A stretch of 64,000 nucleotides of DNA. It comes from Pteria penguin. Lineage: Eukaryota; Mollusca; Bivalvia; Pterioida; Pteriidae. The notes under the pieces were generated by a model that saw nothing but the letters and a program-made list of their open reading frames with translations, ran no database searches and was not told the DNA's origin. The stretch covers positions 5,484,430 to 5,548,429 of the forward strand of contig CM068581.1 in the NCBI GenBank assembly GCA_035048485.1. The letters are read 5' to 3'. Shown piece after piece: positions 42,251 to 53,984 of this stretch; positions within the stretch are counted from its first letter, which is position 1; every line of letters starts with the position of its first letter. The position numbers and the translations under genes are program-made.

Positions 42251-43320
42251 AAAATGTAACTTCCTTTTTACATGTCATCTTGTATGTTCTTTACAAATGT
42301 ATACATCTATAGCAAATTGATCAAACTGTCAAAAAGAATTCACTGAATGTAATTCAACATTTGTTCATCAATCCTAAATATTGATATGAAATGTTGCCTT
42401 TTCTGAACTCAGATTTACCTTTTAGTTCGATCAAACTTGACAGGAACTTTGTCGGCAAGTGTCTATTATGATGATAATATCTCAGTTAAACTGCATATGC
42501 AGATAATTCAGTACATACTTTGGATCCTGAAATTAGATAGTAAAGATATGACTGATATTGCAAACCATACACCACTGTTTAAAAGATGCTTGAAAAAAAA
42601 AACCAAGCTGCCTAAATGGGTCTGTTTCCCTCAACTGAGCTCTTTGAGCACAACTCCCCCCCCCCCCCCACTTCCCCCTCTTCCGGTTTCAAATATCTAA
42701 AACAAAATGTAAAACTGTTTGAATAATTGTTGCATTCAAATTTCTTTACATTTTCTTAACATTTTATTCCTTTTCATCTGATCAAAATTGTTGCATTTTA
42801 AGCATTCATCAATGAAAACCTAAAAAAAAAAATAACCTGAAAATATGCGAAAATAACTGTGGGAAAACATAAAAAAAAAACATCAAAAATTTGATTTCAG
42901 AATTTAACCAAACACAACAACGCTTCCTAAGATATCCCTTTAAATCACTCTCATGCTTTTGGTTTTCAATGTATGCACCCACAGTATATTAGATTCAATA
43001 TTTATGCCCGCTTACTATAGTCACTTACTGTTAATGTCTCGAAAACAAAATTCATGATTTTTCGAAAGAGATGTGTTATAAAAAAAAAAAAAAAAGAAAG
43101 ATGGATTTCTAATGCTGAAAAATAGATATATATGTACCAATAGTTGTTGATTTTTGTTATCTTTAAAATATTTTATTGAATTACTAAATTTTTGTGTTTT
43201 ATTCCATAAAACACAAAAACAATTGTCCTTACAATACAAGAAAGCAATGTATGATTTAAAAAGAAATATTTAACTCTCAATCTTAATAACAATACACTTT
43301 TGTCTCCATTTATAACAATA
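42251..43320. other. Intergenic between repeat copies
   Basis: AT-rich sequence with a C-run near 42655-42669 and an A-run near 43080-43095. Near 42880 the AAATTTGATTTCAGAAT line resembles the interior of the flanking long repeat, so an old fragment of it may be present. No gene is supported. Confidence 0.45.
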
Positions 43321-43334
43321 CATGTTTGTCTCCA

Positions 43335-43565
43335 TTTATAAACCTGTACATCTCTAGTGTTGCTAGCTATGGTTGTGAAATATGGAGTTTGTATTCTAAA
43401 TCAGACATTGAAAAAGCCCTTATCTAATTTTGTAAAATATCTTAGGGTTAAAAGATCTACACAAAAAATCATGATTTATTGTGAACTTTAAAGATTCTAC
43501 TTCTTTGCTTCAGAAAATTGAAATCCATAAAATATTGGCTTACACTCTAACAATCTTAGGCAAGG
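43335..43565 (+). mobile_element. Decayed LINE fragment (C-terminal part)
   Basis: The plus-strand translation gives LYISSVASYGCEIWSLYSK followed by SDIEKAL, then broken frames with KIMIYCEL-like and SIKYWL-like pieces. This order (YGCE(I/V)W, a lysine-rich linker, YWLKL) is common downstream of the reverse transcriptase domain in non-LTR retrotransposons. It is short and full of stops. Confidence 0.55.
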
Positions 43566-43846
43566 CCCTCTGCCTTTAAATTAGTCCAATTATTAAGCAC
43601 AAAAAATATTTTAAAAAGACCTGTGCAACCTGTGGAAATGTGTAAAACATGCATTTAATATAATGTATTAGAAAATCTGTATAAATTAATGATAATATAT
43701 AGGTATTATATTACACTCCAATTTATTGAAACTTCAGTATTATTATGTACTCCTTGTACTCAATCATGATGTGTATGTGACTGATCTTATATTTAACTAG
43801 AGCATGCAGTGGTGAATTCAGAGGGGGACAGAGAGGACAAGAAAAA

Positions 43847-45210
43847 CAAGAGGCCCAAGTGGGCCTATATCGCTCACCTGAGTACCTAGATTATCAGTCA
43901 TGCATGAAGGAAGAATTCATTTATTTTTGCATTAATGTGACTAAGTCAACACAGATGTTGAAAATATGTCAAATTTTATTTCAGGCTAGAATAAAAAACA
44001 ACACTTTTTTGCACATCCATTCAGGTGATTTTGATATTAAGCATTTCCTTTGTCTCTGCAAGAAGTCATTCAGGGCAACAAGTTAGTCATTTTCTTTAGG
44101 TGGGGCCTTTATGAAAAATTTATGAAAAAAAAGATATGAAAAATTGTCCCCCCCCCCCCCCCCTTTTCTTGGAAGTCTTAAAAAATTCATAAAAAATTCA
44201 AAAATCGAGATATTGAAAAAATTCCTTCGCACCAGCATTCCTTACCACAGAAATGATTAAATGAAACCAAATGAATGCATCAATGTTTACTAAAAGAAAA
44301 TAATAACTCTTTAATGCATTAAAATAACAAAGTCCAAAATAAAAATGAAAAAACGTCAAAAATTTGATTTCGGAATGGAACCAAATATATCAACACTTCT
44401 TCCCATATGCCTCTAAATCATTCCTATGCAGTCGGTTTGTCGCTGTATGCACCCGATCTGAATAAGAAGTTTGTCAAAGGAGGGTACCCTCTGTGACCTA
44501 CTTTTGTCTGTGATGGTGCCACCTGTTCATGGATCCTGACAAAGATGACCACATTTGTCAAGGACCTTGAGTATTTGATGCATGCCAAGTTTCATTGAAT
44601 TCCAGCAAGTGGTTCCGAAGAAAAAGTTCAAAATGTGAAATGTTTACACCAATTATCCCACCCCCCCTTTTTTCTTGAAAGTCTTAAAAAATTCATAAAA
44701 AATCCAAAACATAAAATATTGAAAAATTTTCTTCACAGTAGTATTTCTTACCATCAAAATGATCAAATTAAACCAAATTAATGCATCAATGTTTACTAAA
44801 AGAAAAAAATACCTCTTTTCTGCATTAAAACTACCAAGTACAAAAAAACGTCAAAAATTTGATTTCGGAATGGAACCAAAAATAACAACACTTCTTCACA
44901 CATCCCTCTAGATCATTCCTATGCATTCGGTTTGTCTCTGTATGCCCCCGGTCTGAAGAAGAAGTTTGTCAAAGGAGGGTACCCTCTTTGACCTACTTTT
45001 GCCTATGGTGGCGCCACCTGTTGATGAATCCGGACGAAAAACAACAACACTTGTAGGGGACCATGAGTACTACATGCTTATCAAGTTTCATCAAATTCTG
45101 TTCAGTGGTTCTGGAGAAGAAGTAGAAAATGTGAAAAGTTAACGACGGACGACGGACGGACGGTGATTGATCACAATAGCTCACTTGAGCCTTTGGCTCA
45201 GGTGAGCTAA
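43847..45210. mobile_element. Second copy of the CAAGAG long repeat, internally deleted, 1364 bp
   Basis: Both ends match the copy at 39696-42250. After GGTGGGGCCTTT (about 44110) it jumps to GATATGAAAAATTGTCC, which in the longer copy lies near 41168; about 1.2 kb is missing, with a short ATGAAAAATTTATGAAAAAA-type filler at the junction. Outside the deletion the copies are nearly identical, so the duplication is fairly recent. Confidence 0.9.
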
Positions 45211-46550
45211 CAAGAGTATCCATAAAACTGATGTATGCTCCCCGAACGGCGGTTATGATGCAGGAAATTGATGACTCAATTCATAAACAAAAAATCAGTA
45301 AAACTAATGGATGCCCAAGAAGCACAGCAATAATGAAGAAATGAATGACACAGTATATAGAAAATCATTGTATTAATTGATGACGATTTCAAATCTCAAT
45401 GTATCATATGGATATCCAATTCAGTCAACTTTAGAGCGACAAGTGATAACAGTATCTTAAACTAAAATGAGTAAGCTTGACCTTGATTAGTTATGAAATA
45501 TTTTTTATCGTGAACATGACCTTTCAGAAATGACCTTGAGTGACCTTTGTCCAAAAGTCCTTAACATAAATAATATTTTGGTGAAGTATGATCAAATTCT
45601 GATAAAAGGTGTAGCAGATATATGTACTTGATGGTATTTCAAGTCAGAGTTAATAAGTGACTTTGACCTTTCAGAAATGACCTTGAGTGACCTTTGTCAA
45701 AAAGCCCTTACCGTAAATAACATCTTGGTGAAGTGTGATCAAATTCTCATGAAAGGTGTTGAAGATATAAGTATTTCATGGTATTTTAAGACATAGTTAA
45801 TAAATGACCTTGACTTTTCAGAAATGACCTTGAGTGACCTTTGTCCAAAAGCCCTTAACCTAAAGAACATTTTGATGATGTATGATCAAATTATGATAAA
45901 AGGTATAGGAGCACTTCATGTTACTTTAAATCATATTTAATAAGTGAGCTTGACCTTTCAGAAATGACCTCGAGTGACCTTGGTCCATAATCCCTTAACC
46001 TAAATAATATTTTCAAATTGGTGAAGTATGATCAAATTCTGATGAAAGGTGTAGGAGATATACCTACTTCATGGTATTTTAAGTCATAGTTAATAAATGA
46101 CCTTGACTTTTCAGAAATGACCTTGAGTGACCTTTGTCCAAAATCCTTAACCTAAAGAACATTTTGATGAAGTATGATCAAATTATGATGAAAGGTATAG
46201 GAGATATAAACACTTCATGTTACTTTAAGTCATATTTAATAAGTGACCTTGACCTTTCAGCAATGACCTTGAGTGACCTTTGTCCAAAAGCCCTTAACCT
46301 AAATACTGTTTTGGTGAAGTATGATCAAATTCTGATGACAGGTGCAGGAGATATACATACTTTATGGTATTTTAAGTGATGGCTGTCCAAAAGCCCTTAA
46401 CCTAAATAGTATAATGGTGAAGTATGATCAAATTTTGATGAAAGGTATAGGAGATATGAGCTTGGACGGAGGGAAGGACAGACAGATGGACAGACAAATG
46501 GACACAACAGCGACTACATGCACTCCCGAAAGTTTTCGGGGAGCATAAAA
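45211..46550. mobile_element. Abutting repeat element with internal ~140-bp tandem modules
   Basis: It begins CAAGAGTATCCATAAAACTG at the exact end of the previous element and ends with CCCGAAAGTTTTCGGGGAGC and ATAAAA. A GCTCCCCGAA near its start is complementary to TTTCGGGGAGC at its end. Seven modules of 137-156 bases carry TTTCAGAAATGACCTTGAGT, CCCTTAACCTAAATA and GAAGTATGATCAAATTCTGA. A GACGGAGGGAAGGACAGACA run precedes the hairpin. No protein is encoded. Confidence 0.8.
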
Positions 46551-47335
46551 AGTAGAGAAAGAGGAGAGAAGGAAAGAGAATTATCATTCTTTGACTTTTT
46601 ATTAGTGACGACAAGAGGTACTTGTACTTTGCATTGGTGGATTTAGGCATGGGATGTGGGGTTGCAACCCCTCTGGTTGAAAAATTTTGTCCAAGAATGA
46701 TCATTGCGTTACAGCTGAATGATATTTATTAGATGATCAGATTTGACTTAGCTGTATGACAAAATCCACCACATGTACAACAAGATTAACAAAGTATGAC
46801 AAGACATGAATAACATTAAGAAAAGCTTTGTTTACATGGCAGCTGTGATATCCACTGAGGATGGTCAATTGAAGTGAAAATGTGCAATTTTTAGACCCAA
46901 AACGTGCTAATGCTTAAGAAGGGCTTTGCCTTTTTAGTCCCCATACCAGGGCTCTGCCCTGGACCTGCTGGTACCTGGGTGGTCCACAGACCCTTGGCCT
47001 GACTTTGCCTCCCTTAACTCCGAAACCTGGGTCTGCTTCTGGCATGTTTGTAAATTATATGCCACCCTCTGTGGACTTATTTCATAGCAGCAACAAAGCT
47101 TTCCTGACTGACTCTTTAAATTTAATTATAAATTTATGGGTTATAAGCTTGTAAATATTACCAATAGTGATCTTGCCTTTTGACATACTTACCCTCAAAC
47201 CTATAGGCATCCTTCCCTTTTGATGAGATTTTAAATTACCTCTTTTTAACAAAACTTGACATATAATAGTTTATGAAAATCACTTGGAAACCAATAATTT
47301 CAAACTTTTTGATTAGCAGGGATCTTTACCATAAT
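46551..47335. other. Intergenic with a probable old repeat near 46615-47060
   Basis: GGATTTAGGCATGGGATGTG, GGGTTGCAACCCCTCTGG and AGGGCTCTGCCCTGGACC are strings I associate with repeats of molluscan genomes, but no second copy exists in this window, so the call rests on recall only. Confidence 0.35.
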
Positions 47336-47337
47336 AT

Positions 47338-47407
47338 AAAAGGAAGAACCCTACTGATTTTATTGACAATGGTCCATTGTCATTAAAATCAATAGGGTTC
47401 TTCCTTT
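47338..47407. repeat. 70-bp near-perfect palindrome
   Basis: The left arm AAAGGAAGAACCCTACTGAT... (47338-47372) is the reverse complement of the right arm ending ...AATAGGGTTCTTCCTTT (47373-47407) with about three mismatches and no loop. It could form a 35-bp cruciform or hairpin. Confidence 0.9.
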
Positions 47408-47408
47408 C

Positions 47409-49520
47409 ATAATAAGTAAGCATATATCCAAATTATTTGGTTTGAATATGACGAAAGATACATGTACTGGAGTTATAATCCAGAGACCAATAATTACAGT
47501 CTATGTTTGTCAGCTGTGACCTCAACCTTTGCACCAAAAATCAACAGAATTTGTCCTTTCTTGATAAGTAAGAATATATCTAAATGTCGTTTGAATATGA
47601 TGAAAATGATTCACCTCAAATATCTAAATCATCTCTTAAAATATTCTTAATAAAAACCCTGTAAACATGACCTAACTGACAAGCGTGAGGTCATATTGGT
47701 GGGGTCCTTACTCTTTATAGGAAATGTGTTGCAGAAAAAATTCTTGAATAGCACATTTAAAGGAACCTCATTTGAGACTGGAAAATTACAGCATGAAAAG
47801 GATAAATTACAATAACTTATTTTTCCTGTATTGCATAAACTTTGTGTTATTTGCAAAATTTATAACCAAAATCCCTCAATGTTTTCATAGAATAAAGGTA
47901 GATCTAATTAATTCGGTTGGTTTCAATTCTTCAAATAAGGTGATGCTTCACCAATAATCATGCACAGACATTCACTGTGGAAAACAACAACAATGGCACA
48001 CATGCAGGAATATGAGCACGGGACAAAGCAAAAGCATGATAGAAAAAGACTATACACAGACTCATAGGCCAAAAAAAAGAAAGAAAAGTGGAACAAATGT
48101 TAGAATTGGGTAAAGCTCTAGTTTCATTATTACATGATTTCCTTTGACCATCCTCATCAATATTCAAAGAGCAGACGTTGTTAAGCTACAAGTTTTAAAC
48201 GGGTATATCTTGTTAATGACAATGACTTTAGTAACGATATTTCTTATATATCTTAGATAATATACTAACAATCAATTTCCGTTTAAGAAATCTATTTACA
48301 TTTTTTATACTTTTCCCCGACTTCAATCTGACCAGACTCCTTTAAGCTTGGTACTTTAACCCTTACCTTGTGAATGGCACATATTTTGTTTCATGTAATT
48401 TAAGTTTAAACAAGGATAAAGATTGTATATCTTCTGTTCCCGCAATGTTTTGAATGTTTTTAAAATTTGTACACTAGAAAACTAATTTAACCCGAAGCTG
48501 CTTTAATCTCCGAAACTAAATGATTAGAATATATACTGGGTCTACATGTATATTGTGCCAATGAAGAGAAACCCGATAGCCATTATGAATTTGCATTTAT
48601 CTTGTATCAGTCCATCGTCTCGATTGCAGCACATTTCCAGAATTTTTGAAAAGTGTCAGATTTATCGGATTGTCTGATAAATTTTTGAAGGTCCGATAAA
48701 AATATGAAAAATCTATCTTCTAATCGCATTTCTGCTAGCAACCTCTTTTTATTTGCATACACCCCCACATTTCTTCCTCACTAAATCGCTGAGGAAAGAA
48801 CTACATGTAATGACAGGCACTACCGGCAAGACTCCATTCCGAACAGCAAGTAAATAAGAGGAATGGAGTCTTGCATTGCTGGACTAGACTGCCACATGAA
48901 GTATAACGCTCAACTTTTGAGTACACTTCATATTGGAAGAAGAAGAAGATTTGACTAAAACAGCATGTTTGCAAATTTCATTAATTTCCATTTGCTTTAT
49001 TTTGTATTCTACGGAATAAAACGAGACATTGTAAAACATTTTAGAGACAACAGGGCAAATAACAGGATACTGCCATTTAATTTGGGCTAGACCGTTCCTC
49101 ACAAAGATTGCAATTGGATTTACAATTGTCACTTATGAGAAAATGACCCCTGTCATGCTCTCATAGACTAGTAATTAAGTATATTGTATTATTGATGTGT
49201 AGAATGAGATTTAATCCGAGATTAATTCCTTTACCATCATTCAATACAGTAGAATGGAAAATGACCTGACTCAGCCACATGATGTTACCAGGACCAAAAA
49301 GACGAGACAATGTTTAAAGTCCAAAACATGTAGAATTCCGTAGTAACGTTCAGACACAGTCAGACAGTGCAGTGGACTTCCGAATCCTCGTCCTTTAGGA
49401 TACATATACTTCGATTTTTGTGCCCGAATTTGAGTTGTTTTTTCCCTTGCCCAAGCCAAGGTTTCACAACCATTCTGAGAGTAGGCCTATTTCTTATGCA
49501 ATACAAGTCCCTCGCCATCT

Positions 49521-49554
<34 letters not shown>

Positions 49555-49649
49555 AAAAGGAAAAGAAAAAATCTAGAAGGGGCTAAAAAGTAGGTCAGTG
49601 GCAGACAAAGGGTTACAGGCATTCTGAGATGTTTAAATATGCGTCTATT
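47409..49649. other. Intergenic, mostly unassigned
   Basis: No gene is supported. The region has a 15-bp stem hairpin at 48826-48874, annotated separately, and an A-run of over 40 bases at about 49520-49552, which may be the tail of a lost retroposon. Frames of 60-80 codons on the minus strand show no domain. Confidence 0.45.
48826..48874. repeat. Perfect 15-bp inverted repeat with 19-base loop
   Basis: GCAAGACTCCATTCC at 48826-48840 is exactly complementary to GGAATGGAGTCTTGC at 48860-48874. It may be a small foldback scar or a transcribed hairpin. Confidence 0.85.
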
Positions 49650-49650
49650 A

Positions 49651-50096
49651 ACTACTGTCCGCGCCGCTCACTTTGTAAACCGAAAAATCTGGATTTTCAC
49701 CTATTTATCTTCAAAATAGTTTTATAAAATTAATATCAATAGACAGATCTTGTTTGCCGTAGCTTTTGGTGTATGCTATATGTTTCTGCGAAGAAGCATT
49801 CGTATTTTATAGGGAAAAATCATTTAAGATAGGGCGTTTTCTATGCTAATTTTGACGTGACGTCGCCGATGTTTAACATTGAGTCTATGGGAAACTTGGG
49901 GACGTCACGTCAAAATTTAACATGGAAATCGGCCTATCTAAAATTGATTTTTTTTTTCTATAAAATATGAACGCTTCTTCATACAAACATATAACATACA
50001 CCACAAGTTACGACTATACAAGATCTATCGAATGGTTTTGCCTTTTTGAAATTATTCTGAAGATGAATAACTGAAGACTGAAAATACAGATTTTCT
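49651..50096. mobile_element. Palindromic foldback element, copy 1, right end truncated
   Basis: The left arm starts ACTACTGTCCGCGCCGCTCA and runs to TTTTATAGGG; the right arm is its diverged reverse complement (TCTATAAAATATGAACGC to CAGATTTTC). The centre has its own inverted pair, TTTTGACGTGACGTCGCC and GACGTCACGTCAAAATT. The last 30 or so bases of the right arm (complement of GGACAGTAGT) are missing here. Copy 2 is at 53985-54567, in the opposite orientation. Confidence 0.88.
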
Positions 50097-50164
50097 TTAT
50101 TTTTTAGCGTGACAGGAACACATGATACATGCACGGATACAGAGGGGGATACGGGGGGGGGGGG

Positions 50165-50240
50165 TGTCTGGATAGCTCAAAATGAGAGGATCCGTCTTCA
50201 GAGCAGAGGGTCTGAGTTTGATACCCGGGTCCAGCCACAA
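50165..50240 (+). mobile_element. tRNA-derived SINE fragment, second SINE family, copy 1
   Basis: CTGGATAGCTCAAAATGAGA gives an A-box-like segment and CTGAGTTTGATACCCGGG a B-box-like one, followed by CCAGCCACAATTTTTCACTC. The same head and tail recur at 50399-50465. The head is more like a generic tRNA with GATAGCTCA than the GCCGGTGTGG family. Confidence 0.6.
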
Positions 50241-50398
50241 TTTTTCACTCTCCCTGTCACAAATTTGGTGCCATGGCCAGTCCTCGTGAGTCACGGTTGC
50301 AGGACTGTCTATGCACTGTGAGGGTTACGTTCTTTGTGTTGTTTTGTGTTTCGGTTTTCAAGGTTGGAAACTTCTTTGGAGTATGACGGACGAGTATC

Positions 50399-50465
50399 GG
50401 CCCGGATAGCTCAATGGTGAAGGTTGTGGGTTCCATTCCCGAATCTGGCCACAATATTTCACCCT
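50399..50465 (+). mobile_element. tRNA-derived SINE fragment, second SINE family, copy 2
   Basis: GCCCGGATAGCTCAATGGTG (A box) and TGTGGGTTCCATTCCCGAAT (B box) are followed by CTGGCCACAATATTTCACCC, matching the tail of the copy at 50165. It lies 230 bases away in the same orientation. It lacks the length for a tRNA gene. Confidence 0.6.
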
Positions 50466-51300
50466 GGCTGTTACAATATATTGAAGAAAGGGATTATAAT
50501 TATCATGATATTTATCGCATATTCTCTGAATAGCTATATCTTGATCATAATGTACCTGAGTAGGATTATTATATAAAATTGTGTTATGATTATGTTTGAA
50601 ATGATATTTAATATATTGTTTTGCATGTGTTCATGTTATAATTCATGTATTTAAATTTTTGTGTTTATCTGATTCCAATTTAGTTATGCGTCTATTATTT
50701 CATTTCTGACTGGTATTACGGATGCATCTCTGTTTGTATGATGTAAAGATGCATATGTTATTACATTTCATAACGTAATCCTCCACAATGTATAGGAGAG
50801 GCAGGACTGGGATGGGGAGCTTTTCTGGCTAAACATTCCCACTTCTTGCCTTATCTTTTAACCCGCCTTCCATATTGTACCCGGATGGCATTCGTCCAAT
50901 TTTACTCCCCACAAATTTACACGCCTTCTCTGCATCCCATCCTTCCCCTCATCACTTCTCTCTTTCTCACCTCACCTCAGAAATGAATTGAAATTCAGAA
51001 TTAGTATATAGCATTCTTATGGGCGCTTTCTTAACTTCAGAGAGTTCGATTATACGTATTTTACATATAGTAGTATAGTTTATTCATCAAAATATATAAA
51101 GTATATTTGACATATTTACCTACCTAAATTGCACAGATCTTTGATGTTATTTGTGCTTAATAATTGTACTAGATATTTTTTAGATATAGATAGATATTTA
51201 TTTCATTATAGTGTCACACTTCTTGTCACAAATACAAATAAAACATAATATAAAATAATCATAGTATCTAACTAAGAAGTCCAGCCAAATTGACTTATGA
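50466..51300. other. Intergenic, no feature seen
   Basis: AT-rich sequence with one C-rich patch at 50780-50970 that has no recognisable coding frame. Beyond 51200 it grades into the 3' side of the LINE below. Confidence 0.45.
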
Positions 51301-51365
51301 GACACTTTAAAAATACTTTAAAATTATAATGTACAATTAAACCATTATCAGTTGATATTATAAAA

Positions 51366-53434
51366 CTAATTATTTGCAAATTTCTTCCTACTCAACATTT
51401 TATGTACAACGTTGGCTAAAAGTTTTTGAATGTTGGTTTTTCTTAAAATATATATGAACTTTCCATCTATGCTAAGATCATAAAAGATATGGCTTTGCCT
51501 TGCTGCCTCATAAAAGGGTTCGTGTCTGATGTCATCATTAAAAGGACAGTATAATAAAAAGATTTTTTCGTCTTCAGTGACTTTATAATCAGTGTTCACA
51601 AAGTCTTAAGTTAAAAGAAGTTACTTGGTTTGATATATTTACCAGTTTCAACCTTAAGAGGTGCACTACTACACCGGAACTGTGAGAGTGATCGTCTTTC
51701 TTCTCTTTTAATACGGGTATTTCGTACGTAATGTTCGGCAGTTTTACATAGACGATAAGTTCTTAATTTATTGTGGCTGTCATCATTTAGCACTTTCACT
51801 TTCCAATTTTCCCGGTCTTCTGAAATAAATTTGGTCTTCGCAGCTTTAAGTTAATTGTATTATTCCGGTCGAGCTTTGTTTCATTTAAAAGCTTCTGAAC
51901 ACGACTCTCCTATGACCGGCCATTACACAATGACCAATTGTGCACTTTATATAATATACGATTAAGGTCCGTTGTACGAAGACGATTCCAGTGACGAATA
52001 ACGGCGACTCTTTGTAAAACAAGATTTTGTGTCCATCCCATATCGCCGAGTGCTACCAAATTACCTGCATTCCATCTTACACATAAGAAAAAGCGAGCAG
52101 CTTTGTTTTTAATGGCCTCAAGTTTTTGTTGTTTTCATGTACCCCAGATGCTACTGCATAGTTCATGACTGGTTCCACCAAAGATTTAAACGATTTATCG
52201 TACACGTTAAAAGGCATGCCTCCAGCGTATGGAAATTTTGATATTAAGACGCCTATTGAGCTCGGCTAGCCGATTTCGCCAGTTCATTAACGGTAAACTG
52301 CATATTTAACTGTTCATTCAGCCACAGTCCAAGGTATTTGTAATTAGTAGTATATCCTACATCGATGTCTCCGCATTTGAAATTTACACAAGACCGTAAC
52401 TTAATCGCTGACCGGAAGTGCACAACTTTCGTCTTTTCCTGGTTAATAATAAGACGCCGACGGCGGCACCACTGATCGAGGATATCTAGCAAGTTTTGTA
52501 GGTCACTTTGGGTTTGTAGGTCACTTTGGGTTTCCGCAATAAGTACAACATCGTCAGCGTACATCAATATGCCTATTATAAAATTGTCAATGTGTACACC
52601 CACTCCTGAATTTCGGATATCCTCGGCTAAGTTGTTGATATACACGGAATACAAAGTTGGCGATAATCCGCAGCCCTGTTTTTCCCGGTATGAATTGGAA
52701 AAGTATCCGTAAATATGTTGTTGACACGGACGGTGCATTTTTTATCTTTATATAGTGAATGTAAAGCGAGGAGCATTTTACCACGTACGCCGATCTTATG
52801 TAATTTGTACCACAGCAGGTCTCTATTCACGGTATCAAATGCTTTCTTTGCATCGACGAAACAACCAAATGTTGACTTTTGGGATGCTTTGCGATTGTTT
52901 ATAATACTATAAAGTGTATAAAGATGGTCTTCGCAACTGCGTTTTTACGGAAACCTTTTTGCTCGTCCGTCAGTAGATCTTTTTCTTCCAGCCAGTCGCA
53001 TAGTCTCTTGCTTAATATACTAGTAGCTGAGTAGGATTTGCATGGTATCGATAAAATGGTCAAGCCACGATATGACATCGGATCCCGCGGGTTTTTGTCG
53101 TTATATTTCGGTATAGGTGTTATTATTCAAGTTTTTTTTTCAGTGGGAATTTCGCCATTTTCAAAACAATAGGTTATAATCTTGTGTAATAAATTATGCA
53201 CACATCATTCTTAAGAACTTCAGCGGGTATTTCCTCCAGGCGAGCCGCTTAACGTACTTTTGCTTTAGTTATGACATTCGCAACCTCCTCTCTACTGATT
53301 GTTTCATTAATATGTTCATTTTCAAGAGTAGGTTCAAAGCTTTGGGTGTTATTGCTGTTTGTTTCGCGGACTGAATTCAGGAAGTCGTCATTAAACATAT
53401 GATTATTGCTTTCGCTAAATAGATTTTCAGAAAA
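51366..53434 (-). pseudogene. LINE (non-LTR retrotransposon) remnant 1, reverse transcriptase and C-terminus
   Basis: Reading down the minus strand: an acidic linker (NETISREEVANVITKAKVR, near 53249-53320), a broken fingers/palm region, then FVDAKKAFDTVNRDLLWYKL (motif A, near 52800-52860), YINNLAEDIRNSG and MYADDVVLIAE (motif C, near 52555), EKTKVVHF and YKYLGLWLN. After a decayed gap come RRSLSQFRCSSAPLKVETGK (near 51650-51710) and a C-terminal DDIRHEPFYEAA segment ending at 51366. Stops and frameshifts break it in many places, and the endonuclease end is missing. An 18-base in-frame duplication at 52494-52530 repeats QTQSDL. It is a dead element of the jockey/CR1/RTE-like range; the clade is not resolved. 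Confidence 0.9.
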
Positions 53435-53727
53435 CTTTAACCTTGACCATAACTTTTGAACCAAAAGAGACTGGGTATTCATACACAACCCCCTTGACCT
53501 TCACCTTCTCCAAAACTTAAATATTGGTTTATATATAGTTCTATGCCCTATTTTGAATTTTGGTGCCGCGGGGGTATTTGTCCCGTTAGGACAGTTCTAG
53601 TTTCCAATGGAATCGTATGCTTCAGCTCATTGCTTATTCCTAACTTCCCAATATGTTTCCAAAAGTTTCTTGTATTCTCTCCATTTTGGTCACACACATC
53701 TGCCAGTTCATTTTCTTTTTCCATTTG
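53435..53727. other. Non-coding between LINE and SINE
   Basis: A short CTTTAACCTTGACCATAACT stretch near 53435 resembles the body of the family A/B repeats. No gene is supported. Confidence 0.4.
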
Positions 53728-53729
53728 AA

Positions 53730-53970
53730 GCCGGTGTGGCCTAGTGGATAAGGTGCTCGACTCGTGATCGAGAGGTCGCGGGTTCGACTCCCGCCCTGGG
53801 CGCACCGGTGTTGTGTCTTTCGGATGAGACAGTTAAAACCGAGGTCCCGTGTCACGGTGGGCGTGGCACGTAAAAGATCCCTCAATGCTTCGGGTGGGTG
53901 CGTTGCAAAGGTCTAAATTTGTATGCAATGCATCAGGCAGATGCCGTCACCATATACGTGATATTACGTA
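53730..53970 (+). mobile_element. tRNA-derived SINE, best preserved copy
   Basis: The head GCCGGTGTGGCCTAGTGGAT has the A box, CTCGACTCGTGATCGAG forms an intact anticodon-type stem and loop, and GCGGGTTCGACTCCCGC is a perfect T stem-loop with the B box. The acceptor positions GCCGGTG and CCTGGGC pair poorly, so it is not a working tRNA. The body TTTCGGATGAGACAGTTAAA and the tail CAATGCATCAGGCAGATGCC match the minus-strand copy at 8650-8902. Confidence 0.88.
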
Positions 53971-53984
53971 TATATTTCTCTGGG

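Noticed and set aside
42033..42278. 81-codon minus-strand frame, repeated at 44993-45223
   Set aside because: It lies across the hairpin end of the CAAGAG repeat and reflects repeat identity rather than coding constraint.
53730..53802. Functional tRNA gene (CGT anticodon loop)
   Set aside because: The anticodon and T arms are good, but the acceptor stem pairs poorly and the same head occurs with a SINE body at 8650 and 29026.
53548..53885. Two minus-strand frames of 81-85 codons
   Set aside because: They lie across the SINE; the SRTRDLSITSR-type peptide is the translated B-box region seen in many SINE copies.
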